DNA of 64,000 nt from NCBI GenBank assembly GCA_036500345.1, contig DASYCE010000011.1, positions 1 to 64,000 on the forward strand. The letters run 5' to 3'. The position numbers and the translations under genes were made by a program. The notes under the pieces were generated by a model that saw only the letters and a program-made list of their open reading frames with translations, made no database searches and was not told the origin of the DNA. This document shows, in pieces, positions 21,467 through 29,190 of this stretch (position 1 is the first letter of the stretch; each line of letters opens with the position of its first letter). Origin of the DNA: Gemmatimonadales bacterium (GTDB lineage Bacteria; Gemmatimonadota; Gemmatimonadetes; Gemmatimonadales; GWC2-71-9).

Positions 21467-21855
21467 TATTTGCCTCCATCTGGCGTCAGGTGTGACGCCC
21501 GCGCTGTCTGCCGAGCAGGTCGAACATGCAGGGGGCGGCCGGGAAGCCGCAACGGCTTCCGGGGTAGGTCGGCTGCCCGGACCTTGGGAGCATTCTTCCG
21601 CCCCCGGTTGACCAGCCGACCCGTCCGCAGCATTCGCCCGATGGAATCGGGGCTGTAGCCGCTCCGGAGGGCCGCCTGGGTGAGGTTCAGGAGCTCGGTC
21701 CCCTCATCCCGGGCGACCGAGTCTAGGTCGGCCAACAGCTCGTCTAGAATAGGGCCGACCGGGGCGCTGAAGCCGCGCCGGGACCACTCGTCCCGAAGCC
21801 CGACCCACTTGGCGTTGAAGTCGTGACGCGTCACCGCTCGGCCTATTCGTCCCAT
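21466..21855 (-). CDS. Small helix-turn-helix protein, possible excisionase
   Basis: A 129-residue basic protein between the integrase and a MerR-like gene, overlapping both. The helical core LTQAALRSGYSPDSIGRMLRTGRL is followed by RKNAPKVRAADLPRKP. It looks like a winged helix of the excisionase/MerR class, with a wing formed by the basic stretch. Its place immediately upstream of int suggests a directionality factor. The C-terminal ~25 residues are low complexity. No enzymatic motif is seen. Confidence 0.6.
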   Translation of the reverse strand: MGRIGRAVTRHDFNAKWVGLRDEWSRRGFSAPVGPILDELLADLDSVARDEGTELLNLTQAALRSGYSPDSIGRMLRTGRLVNRGRKNAPKVRAADLPRKPLRLPGRPLHVRPARQTARASHLTPDGGK

Positions 21856-22742
21856 TCGCGGAGAATGTCATCGACAATTGCGACGGCATCGTCTCGCGTC
21901 GACTCCGGATCGATTTCGTTTCGAAGCGCGTCCTTCACCTCTCGCGCAACGTCTCGGCGATCCCATTCGTCCCAGAGTTGGGTCTCGCGTTCCGCGTGTG
22001 AGAGCCCGTACTGAATCACTTCCTTGCGGCGCTGGCGGTTCTTCGCTTCTTCGCGTTCGTCGGCCGCATGCCGGGCAGTCCGTTCCCGCTCGTCGCACCA
22101 CGGTTGCAGGATCTTGTCGACGCGTACCTTGATGTATTGGTACGCATGCGCTGACGCCGAACGCGGGAATTGCGTCGCGGTAACGTAGGAGGCGAGATCG
22201 CGCGTCACCTCGGCGCGGTGCTCCACAGGCGCGCCAGCAAGAGCCGCCACCATATCCCCGTACTGCCTCAGCCCGGACAATCGTCGCTCGTCGTCAGCTT
22301 GGGCGCGTACCTGTTCGTCTCGCTCTCGCGAGGCGCGCTCTGCGGCCCGCGCTTGGGCATCGCGCCGTTCAGCTACCTCTCGCACGCGCCGATCGATCTC
22401 GTCGCGCTGAATCGCGATCTTGCGGACTTGAAGGTCCGCCCGCGCCTGATGGACGGAATCTTCCCACGGTTTGGATGGGGCCGACGACGGGCTGAGCGGT
22501 TCGTCTTCGGTGACGTAGTCAAACTCTGGCATCTCGTCGCTATCCGGCGGATCATCGCTCTGCCCGTTCGCCCGTGAACTCTCGTGAGCTCGTTCTGACC
22601 GAAGCTCCTCGATCTCACGTTCGTCGTACCGGCGCTCGCCGCCCGGTGTCCGTACCGGGTGGACGAGGCCCCGCGCCTCCCACCGCCGGAGCGTCGCCTG
22701 CGCTACGCCCAGTCTGATCGCAGCTTCGTTGATTCGCAGCAT
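21843..22742 (-). CDS. MerR-like DNA-binding protein with long charged helical region
   Basis: A 299-residue protein. The N-terminal ~50 residues form a MerR-type winged helix: INEAAIRLGVAQATLRRWEARGL, then HPVRTPGGERRYDEREIEEL. The middle (about 55-165) is acidic and then highly charged, rich in Arg/Glu/Ala, and likely a long helix or coiled coil. The C-terminus (about 170-299) is helical, with no recognised effector domain. AAGGAAGG lies before the ATG. It heads the int operon and faces the repressor gene across a short gap with two palindromic operators. A regulator of integration and excision is plausible but not shown. Confidence 0.65.
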   Translation of the reverse strand: MLRINEAAIRLGVAQATLRRWEARGLVHPVRTPGGERRYDEREIEELRSERAHESSRANGQSDDPPDSDEMPEFDYVTEDEPLSPSSAPSKPWEDSVHQARADLQVRKIAIQRDEIDRRVREVAERRDAQARAAERASRERDEQVRAQADDERRLSGLRQYGDMVAALAGAPVEHRAEVTRDLASYVTATQFPRSASAHAYQYIKVRVDKILQPWCDERERTARHAADEREEAKNRQRRKEVIQYGLSHAERETQLWDEWDRRDVAREVKDALRNEIDPESTRDDAVAIVDDILREWDE

Positions 22743-22773
22743 CGCGCCTTCCTTGGCCCAGCTAACTGTGTCC

Positions 22774-22783
22774 AGACATGTCT
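22774..22783. promoter_or_regulatory. Operator-like palindrome AGACATGTCT
   Basis: A perfect 10-bp palindrome in the divergent gap between the MerR-like gene and the CI-like repressor gene. A near-identical site lies exactly 30 bp away, centre to centre. It falls where the promoter of the int operon should be. Confidence 0.6.
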
Positions 22784-22803
22784 AACGGCCGGGTCCCGTC
22801 GGC

Positions 22804-22813
22804 AGACTTGTCT
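22804..22813. promoter_or_regulatory. Operator-like palindrome AGACTTGTCT
   Basis: The second copy of the AGACnTGTCT operator, on the same helical face as the first (30-bp spacing, about three turns) and just upstream of the -35 element at 22823. This suggests cooperative binding by the repressor encoded next to it. Confidence 0.6.
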
Positions 22814-22822
22814 ATGCATACC

Positions 22823-22851
22823 TTGACCACAAAAGAGAATTGGCATTTATT
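22823..22851 (+). promoter_or_regulatory. Promoter of the repressor/Hsp70 operon, probably leaderless
   Basis: TTGACC (22823-22828), a 17-base spacer, then TTTATT (22846-22851). Transcription starting about 7 bases after the -10 box would fall on the ATG at 22858, so the first gene is likely translated from a leaderless mRNA, as in the maintenance transcript of phage lambda cI. Confidence 0.55.
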
Positions 22852-22857
22852 CACTAT

Positions 22858-23637
22858 ATGGCAATACCCACTCATTCTGATCTGAGCGGCAAGGTCAACG
22901 CACTGATCGAGCGATTCTTCGGAGGTAATCGGAGCGCCGCCGCGAGGACCTGGCGGGTGCCGCAGCCGACGGTGCAGCGCCTTGCGGTGGGCGACACCGA
23001 GACGGTTCGGGCGTCGACACTCATGAAGATCGCCGCGACACACGAAACCTCCGTTGACTGGCTATTGAACGGGCGGGGACCGGATCCTCTGGCTACTGAC
23101 CCGCTGCCCTTCGTCGAATACACGGACCTCGAACAGATCGTCGACAGTTTGGGGCTATCTGCGGTGACGCGCCGGTACGTCCTCGACCTGCCGAAAACGA
23201 TCTCCACCGCCCATTCAATTCTTTGCGACTGGGGAACAGTCGGACCGGACGCCCCGCCCTCACAACCGGACGACGTCGTTCAGGTGGCGCGAGATGCGAA
23301 ATACAAGGCATCAGCGCTTCAGTATGTGAGTTGGGCCTATTTGTTCGATGGGATGATCAAAGCGTACGGGCGGGAGCGTGTTCGGGAGAAATTGGAGAGC
23401 GAAGTTCGAAGAATCAGACTAGGGTTTCATCCAGTTCCGCTGGAACTGATGTGGATGAAAGAGGCGGCTCCAATTCTGGATGCACTCGACGCGCGACTCG
23501 CTCTGTACGGTGGCGGGCCCGTGGGGGTGGCGATGTATGACGATCCGCCGATCCTCGCGCTGAACTCGATTCCACCGGAATCGTCGAAGCCAAAGCGAGG
23601 ACGTCCAGCGAAAGTCCACCGGTCAATGAGGGGCTAA
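22858..23637 (+). CDS. CI-like helix-turn-helix repressor
   Basis: A 259-residue DNA-binding protein. The N-terminal ~75 residues are a phage-repressor-type helix-turn-helix: GNRSAAARTWRVPQPTVQRL followed by ASTLMKIAATHETSVDWLLNG, the CI/Bro-type signature. The C-terminal ~180 residues are not recognised. They are helical (YKASALQYVSWAYLFDGMIKAYG) and show no S24-type peptidase dyad, so cleavage-based induction is unlikely. I use the ATG at 22858; a TTG at 22840 is possible. The stop overlaps the ATG of the J-like protein gene (TAATG), so the regulator belongs to the Hsp70 operon and probably controls it. Confidence 0.75.
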   Translation: MAIPTHSDLSGKVNALIERFFGGNRSAAARTWRVPQPTVQRLAVGDTETVRASTLMKIAATHETSVDWLLNGRGPDPLATDPLPFVEYTDLEQIVDSLGLSAVTRRYVLDLPKTISTAHSILCDWGTVGPDAPPSQPDDVVQVARDAKYKASALQYVSWAYLFDGMIKAYGRERVREKLESEVRRIRLGFHPVPLELMWMKEAAPILDALDARLALYGGGPVGVAMYDDPPILALNSIPPESSKPKRGRPAKVHRSMRG

Positions 23638-26246
23638 TGGATCTTAAGGAGATCACGTGGCAACGGCGGCGCCCCGCATTCGCCATGAATGGCCGCACAG
23701 CCCTATTGCTAGTCTCGATCGCAATATTTGGACGGGTGAACGGCATCGACGCGCAAGAAGTTCGGTATGAGGGCTCTGTCACGAATCATGGGTTCGCTTC
23801 ACAACCAAACCAGAAGGGGCTCATCGGCACGCTCCAATGGAGCGGTAGCGTCGCAGATTCCAATAGCGGGGTGTTGAGAATTGGCGCCCCGCTCAGCGGG
23901 TCAGGAGCCGCAGCGTATTGGACGTGGGACGACACCGTCGTGCTCGGGTCGATCAGCCCCACAGGTGATACCATCTTTTGGCTCGGACGGATCCGCGGCG
24001 ACACGCTGGAAGGCGAATACGCAATTGCGGGAGGCAGCGCCCTGGGTCAGGGCGGTACTTGGCGAATGGCACGTACTGCCGGTCCCCCATTCTCAGAGAC
24101 ACCCGATACAGATCGGATTGACCTTACGACGCTTGTGAGGATGACGGCTCCGTTCCGTAGCTTTGCCGATGATGTAAATTCGATTGGTCAGCCGCCGAGT
24201 GCAGTGGACCATTCGGGTGCCTCGGATTCGGCAACCATTCCGGCAGTGACCGATTCACCGAACTCGCAAACCACTCCACCTGAACGCAATCTGAATCGCA
24301 TCATTCCGATTCTGGTACTCGTTGGAGTCATTGTACTCGCGCTAACATGGTTTTTTCGGCGGGCGGAGCCCATCGCAAAGAGACGCGCCCGGGCCCAGGC
24401 GAGACCGGGCAGCGTAACGGTGTCCAGCAAATCAACGGGGACTAGAACTGTGCCAGCCGAAGCCCGCTGGCAAGTCACGGGTGATCTGGACGAACCCGCC
24501 AAGAACAGAGTCAGCACCGCGGCGGTTGCGTGGTTAGGTCGCAATGCCTTTCGCACTTTGGGTCTGCCGGGCGATGCCACAATGAGCGCCATTTACGACG
24601 CGGATCAGGCGGCAAGGAGATCCGTTCGACTCGGGACCCGGAGGCGAACGGTGTGGGATCTGGACTTCATCAGCGAACCGAATCGCTCTGATGCGACACT
24701 TCGCGATGCGGTCGGCCGCCTCGCTAACCCGCTGGATCGTGTGCGCGAAAGGTTGTTCTGGGTGCATCAGTGCCCGGATATCGCACGAGCGTCCGCCCAC
24801 GCTCTAGACCAACTCGCATCCCTTTCATCCGGTGTGTTTGGACCCCACGACTCTGCATTCTTCACACTGTTGCACGTGTGCGTGCACGATCCGCTCATGT
24901 TGGATGAACCTCGGTGGCTTGGAGCCATCGCCGCGTGGACTCGTGCGCTAGAAGGAGACGGCTATTGGGCCGCGGTCGTTGCCCTGGAGGCGACCGGCGG
25001 GTTTTCCTCTCCGGCAGCAGAAACGGACATCACGCTTCTCCGTCGGGAAGCGTTCCGGGGGGTCGCCGACGTACTCGCTTCAATCGCCCGTACCGCCATA
25101 GCTGTTGAATCATTGCCCCTCGCTAGCCGAGCTCTCCGGATCTTGACCCAGTCGGCATTGCCAGGACGACCAGAGGTTGAGCTGCTCGCCGACATATTGA
25201 ACCCTCTGCTTCGGGCGCTCGAAACACTTTGCGAAGAGATTGCCACAGACTGTGCCAAGGAGGTCGTCCGTCTCAATGATGCCAGCGTCATTGCCAGCAA
25301 TGTCGCAGCCTGTTCAGTCGGACTAGCGCGCTTTGACTCCCGAATCCCCAACCGGTTGGATGATATCATCGCTCTGGGCGGCTTGGACAGCGCCGTCGGA
25401 AGAGCTGCGCGCGAGGCCGCAGCCATTTGCTTGCGACGACTCGCGACCGACTTCACATGGGGTAACGAGTTCGCTACCGCGGGCGACCTATTGAACCGGG
25501 CGACAGAAGTGGCACGTGGATTGGCTATCTCGGCTCAAATCGAGACAGAGCGAACCAAGGTTCAAGCGACGGCCGCGCACTTCTATGCGCCGATAGCGAC
25601 GATTGATATCAATGGCACTCCGCTGATCGTGCATCGCGACAAGATCACGTTCGGTAATCAGTCGATAGTCCCGCACAATGTTCGCCATATCAAGCTCGGT
25701 ATCTTCAAGAGGTACACAAATGGGCTGAGGACCAGTCAGTCCTATTGCGTTTGGTTGTCCGACGGATCCAAGACAATGACCATTGAATGCGCGGCCGGTT
25801 GGCTCGTGCCCGGTTCCGTAATCGAGACCCGTTGGAAAGCGACCGTCGGCGCAATCTGGACTGCCGTAGTGGCGCGGATGCTCGACCAGTGCATCAATCA
25901 GCTGCGGAGCGGCGATGGCTTTGAAATCGGCAACCTACGATTCGACAAACGCGGCGTTCATCGCGTCGGCGAGTATTCACCGGTTCACATGGCTCTTTTG
26001 CGGGCGAGACGCCGCGCGTTCGGCGGTGCGAGCGCCGAAGAGCGGCAAAGGTCCGCATTTCATGCAGAATGGAAAGCGGTGTCATTCCGCACCGCCGGCG
26101 GCTCGGTCACAGTGTTCAACGCGAAAAAGGTATTGGCGAGATTTGTGCTTCGCGAGACCTGGAATGCGGTGCTAATCGAACCATTGCTATCGCATCTATT
26201 CGAAGAGGGGCGGCTGTGGGCCGTAATCCAAGAAAAAAGCACCTGA
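23637..26246 (+). CDS. Membrane-anchored J-domain-like co-chaperone candidate
   Basis: An 869-residue protein, first of the chaperone genes. A signal sequence (about 18-39) and a second TM helix (about 222-240) enclose a ~180-residue beta-rich segment that should face outside the cytoplasm. After a basic linker, residues ~303-375 read NAFRTLGLPGDATMSAIYDA, then RLANPLDRVRERLFW. This pattern (N-x-F/Y-R-x-L-G-L-P ... L-x-x-P-x-x-R-x-x-x-x-L-F-W) resembles the J-domain-like modules found beside bacterial Hsp70 genes. The canonical HPD is absent. Residues ~380-640 look helical, TPR-like. The C-terminal ~230 residues are mixed and unknown. Start alternatives exist (Met17). No assigned family. Confidence 0.6.
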   Translation: MDLKEITWQRRRPAFAMNGRTALLLVSIAIFGRVNGIDAQEVRYEGSVTNHGFASQPNQKGLIGTLQWSGSVADSNSGVLRIGAPLSGSGAAAYWTWDDTVVLGSISPTGDTIFWLGRIRGDTLEGEYAIAGGSALGQGGTWRMARTAGPPFSETPDTDRIDLTTLVRMTAPFRSFADDVNSIGQPPSAVDHSGASDSATIPAVTDSPNSQTTPPERNLNRIIPILVLVGVIVLALTWFFRRAEPIAKRRARAQARPGSVTVSSKSTGTRTVPAEARWQVTGDLDEPAKNRVSTAAVAWLGRNAFRTLGLPGDATMSAIYDADQAARRSVRLGTRRRTVWDLDFISEPNRSDATLRDAVGRLANPLDRVRERLFWVHQCPDIARASAHALDQLASLSSGVFGPHDSAFFTLLHVCVHDPLMLDEPRWLGAIAAWTRALEGDGYWAAVVALEATGGFSSPAAETDITLLRREAFRGVADVLASIARTAIAVESLPLASRALRILTQSALPGRPEVELLADILNPLLRALETLCEEIATDCAKEVVRLNDASVIASNVAACSVGLARFDSRIPNRLDDIIALGGLDSAVGRAAREAAAICLRRLATDFTWGNEFATAGDLLNRATEVARGLAISAQIETERTKVQATAAHFYAPIATIDINGTPLIVHRDKITFGNQSIVPHNVRHIKLGIFKRYTNGLRTSQSYCVWLSDGSKTMTIECAAGWLVPGSVIETRWKATVGAIWTAVVARMLDQCINQLRSGDGFEIGNLRFDKRGVHRVGEYSPVHMALLRARRRAFGGASAEERQRSAFHAEWKAVSFRTAGGSVTVFNAKKVLARFVLRETWNAVLIEPLLSHLFEEGRLWAVIQEKST

Positions 26247-26653
26247 AATCCGCCAAGGCGCGGAAAACGATTGCACAGCCGCCGAAACTGACGGCTCTCG
26301 ATGGGGACTCTGGCAACGTCTCGATCTCCTTGGAAGCCCTCGGTGAGCTTGGAGTCGAATGGTGGCGGCTCGATCGGTGGGCGCTCGACGTACCCGACGA
26401 TCGTTTGGTCGCGAGGCATGTCGCTCGCCGTTTATCGCGAGTGCTACAAGCAATCGGCGTCGAAGTGGTCGATCTCACTGGAAAACCCTATGACGCGGGA
26501 ATGGCCGTCGAGGTGCTGGAAACGATCAGCGACCCGACTAAGTCGGCAGTCGGCGACGCGGTGGGTGAAACCGTTGCGCCTTTGGTATCGTTGTCGGGCC
26601 GAATAATACGCCACGGACAAGTCGTGGTGCACAGGGGGATGAACCAACGATGA
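26216..26653 (+). CDS. Small GrpE-like nucleotide exchange factor candidate
   Basis: 145 residues from a GTG preceded by AGAGGGG. The start lies inside the end of the previous gene (31-base overlap). A basic N-terminus is followed by a helical stretch with DDRLVARHVARRLSRVL. The C-terminal region reads GVEVVDLTGKPYDAGMAVE, then VGETVAPLVSLSGRIIRHGQ with VVVHRG. This parallels the GrpE beta domain: G-V/E, a G-x-x-(F/Y)-D-P/A-x-x-x-E/A-V segment, then a G-x-V-x-x-x-x-x-x-G-x-x-x-x-x-R/I strand pair ending in V-V-V. The long GrpE dimerisation helix is much shortened. Stop and Hsp70 start overlap (ATGA). Confidence 0.55.
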   Translation: MGRNPRKKHLKSAKARKTIAQPPKLTALDGDSGNVSISLEALGELGVEWWRLDRWALDVPDDRLVARHVARRLSRVLQAIGVEVVDLTGKPYDAGMAVEVLETISDPTKSAVGDAVGETVAPLVSLSGRIIRHGQVVVHRGMNQR

Positions 26654-29190
26654 CAACGCATCTTCAGTATGGCATCGACCTCGGCACCACAAACTCGTGT
26701 GTCGCACGAGCTACTGGGCTGGACCTGCGGGTTTATCAAAACAACGACCAGATGAACGTAACGCCCTCCGTCGTTCGCGTTCTTAAGACAGGTCGCGTCA
26801 TCACGGGTAAGCGCGCGTACAACGCGATCGCGGACGACGCGGCTAACATCGCTCGTGAATTCAAGAGATGGATGGGGCAGAAAGCGGGTAAGGACTTTCC
26901 GTCCACCGGACGGTCGATGTCTGCTGAAGAGCTTTCTGCCGAAATAATCAAATCACTTCGGGATGATGTTGCACGCGCCGAGGGCGAGTCACCAACTGCC
27001 AGCGTAGTAACAGTCCCGGCTGCGTTCGGAGCCTTGCAATGCGAGGCCACGGCCCGCGCTTGTAACCTGGGTGGGCTAGTTCAGGCACCCCTCCTCCAAG
27101 AACCTCTCGCGGCAGCAATCGCCTACGGCATTGCTCCGGGCGCGCGAGATCAACGCTGGCTCGTCTTCGACTTCGGCGGTGGCACCTTGGACGTGGCAGT
27201 TGTTTCCACAAAAGACGGCCGTTTGAGCGTACTCGAACATCGAGGGAACAACTTACTGGGTGGGAAAGACATCGACCGCGCGATCGTCGAGCACGTCTTG
27301 CTCCCCGCCGTCAAAGCAAGTTTCCGGCTGCCCGATCCGGCCGAAGACCCCGCCCGCTTCGCTCGACTCATGCAACACCTGCTTGTTAGCGCGGAAGAGG
27401 CTAAAATCGACCTGTCGTCAACCGAATCTGTCGTCGTGAGTTTGATTGATTTGGGGCTGGATGCCGACGGGCGTGCGATTGAATTGGAGCTTTCCGTTAG
27501 CCGGTCGGAATTGGAGCGAACAATGGAGCCGATTCTCGACCGGGCGATTCGACTGGCGGAGGAGGCTTTGACCGGTGCTCGTACTGCTTCCGACGACCTG
27601 GATCGAGTCCTACTCGTGGGCGGCCCGACGCAGAGTCCGCACGTGCGCGATACAATCGCTTCGCGGCTGAAAGCTAGAGTCGACCTTTCCGTGGATCCAA
27701 TGACCGCTGTTGCGAGAGGTGCTGCACTCTATGCGGCGACTATTGAGCGGGAATACCATCCACCGCTGTCCGCTACCAGGGTAACCGCTGAAGCAACTAG
27801 ACAACGCATAGTTCTTGCCTACGACGCAGTCAGTGCAACACTGTCGCCCATAATTGCTGGAAGACTCGACGGCGGCGCCGGACGGGTAAGTGAACTCCGC
27901 CTGGAAACGGATGGTGGGTTCTGGACGAGCGGCTGGCTCTCTCTTCTAGATGGTACATTCGAAACACAACCGATGTTACAAGAAGGAAAGGCATCTCGCA
28001 TTTTCATCTATGGTCGCGACGCAACGGGCACCCTTGTCGACGTCGAACCGGATGAACTGTCTATTCGTCACGGCCTGGTGGTAGCGTCTCCACCTCTGCC
28101 GCACACGCTTAGCGTCGAGGTCATGCGAGCCAACGGCAAAATGGAGCTCGATCCAATCTTCAAGCGTGGCACGTCACTCCCTGCTGAGCGAAGCGTGCGG
28201 TATCGGGCTGACAGGTCCGCTAAGCCAGGGCTTGCTGAGACATCCCTAGCAATCAAGCTCTGGGAAGGAGAGGCCTTTAGCAATCCATCAGATAACGATT
28301 GGGTCGGCCACGTGACAATTGAGGCGACGGAGATCAGCCGCACGATTCCTGAAGGATCAGAGATCGAGATCACAATTCGCATCGACGCATCCCGAATTAT
28401 CACCATCGAAGCTTTCGTGCCAATCTTGAATCAGCATTTCGCCGATCGGCTGTTTGTCCCGAAGGAGCAGGAGAAGGACTACGACGAAATCGCGTCGACG
28501 ATGCCTTCCGAGATTGAGGATTATAGGGCACGACTCACGAACATCAGGTCAGCGATGGATGGGATCGCGGGATCAGGCGACAAGCATTCGGAAGAAGTCG
28601 GTCGCGTTCAGGCCGAACTCGAAGACTTGACCGCGCAGTCGAAACAATATTCCGGTCTAGGGAGCGAGGACCCCGACCAAGCGAAGCGCCTCGCGGAAGG
28701 AGCGCGCAATGTGCGCGCGCGCCTGTCCAACTTGGAAGGTGCCGTCGGAGGCGTCGGTCGGGCATCCTCCTTGATCGAAGCAGTTCGGGCAACGCGCGAG
28801 AGTACACGCGAAGTCGTGGAGCGCTTTGGAGACGCCATCGAAAAGAAGGAATTGATGTTGCTGGAAGGTCAGCTCGGACCTAGGTCAGGAGCAGGGTCCG
28901 ACGAGCAGTTGGAGAAGCTGCTCAGCGCGCTGAAATCGTTACGGTGGCGTGTTCTGGCTGCGCAGGACTGGTGGTGGCGCGAGTTGTTCGATTCGCTCAA
29001 GGCACCGGAAAGGGGATTGGAACGCCATCCGGGAGCGGTAGAACTCTTCTCGGAAGGTGACGCTGCCGTACGCAAAAGCGATGGGACGCGGCTGCGGCAC
29101 GTGGTGAACGAGCTATGGAAACTGCTGCCGAAGGATCAATTGCAGAAGGATCAGGAGCGCGTCATTCGCTCGGGGCTTCGGAGGTACTAG
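26650..29190 (+). CDS. Divergent Hsp70 (DnaK-like) chaperone
   Basis: An 846-residue Hsp70, against ~610-640 for DnaK. The ATPase domain (about 1-370) is intact: phosphate-1 loop GIDLGTTNSCVA (8-19), phosphate-2 VFDFGGGTLDVAVV (172-185), the NLLGGKDIDRAI segment and the adenosine motif LLVGGPTQSPHV (321-332). Residues ~380-490 are an extra beta-rich domain not present in DnaK. A substrate-binding beta sandwich follows (about 500-590, with GTSLPAE). The C-terminal ~250 residues are helical and charged, with a Trp-rich stretch (AAQDWWWRELF), and have no DnaK-type EEVD or acidic tail. The ATG overlaps the GrpE-like stop. Confidence 0.88.
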   Translation: MTTHLQYGIDLGTTNSCVARATGLDLRVYQNNDQMNVTPSVVRVLKTGRVITGKRAYNAIADDAANIAREFKRWMGQKAGKDFPSTGRSMSAEELSAEIIKSLRDDVARAEGESPTASVVTVPAAFGALQCEATARACNLGGLVQAPLLQEPLAAAIAYGIAPGARDQRWLVFDFGGGTLDVAVVSTKDGRLSVLEHRGNNLLGGKDIDRAIVEHVLLPAVKASFRLPDPAEDPARFARLMQHLLVSAEEAKIDLSSTESVVVSLIDLGLDADGRAIELELSVSRSELERTMEPILDRAIRLAEEALTGARTASDDLDRVLLVGGPTQSPHVRDTIASRLKARVDLSVDPMTAVARGAALYAATIEREYHPPLSATRVTAEATRQRIVLAYDAVSATLSPIIAGRLDGGAGRVSELRLETDGGFWTSGWLSLLDGTFETQPMLQEGKASRIFIYGRDATGTLVDVEPDELSIRHGLVVASPPLPHTLSVEVMRANGKMELDPIFKRGTSLPAERSVRYRADRSAKPGLAETSLAIKLWEGEAFSNPSDNDWVGHVTIEATEISRTIPEGSEIEITIRIDASRIITIEAFVPILNQHFADRLFVPKEQEKDYDEIASTMPSEIEDYRARLTNIRSAMDGIAGSGDKHSEEVGRVQAELEDLTAQSKQYSGLGSEDPDQAKRLAEGARNVRARLSNLEGAVGGVGRASSLIEAVRATRESTREVVERFGDAIEKKELMLLEGQLGPRSGAGSDEQLEKLLSALKSLRWRVLAAQDWWWRELFDSLKAPERGLERHPGAVELFSEGDAAVRKSDGTRLRHVVNELWKLLPKDQLQKDQERVIRSGLRRY

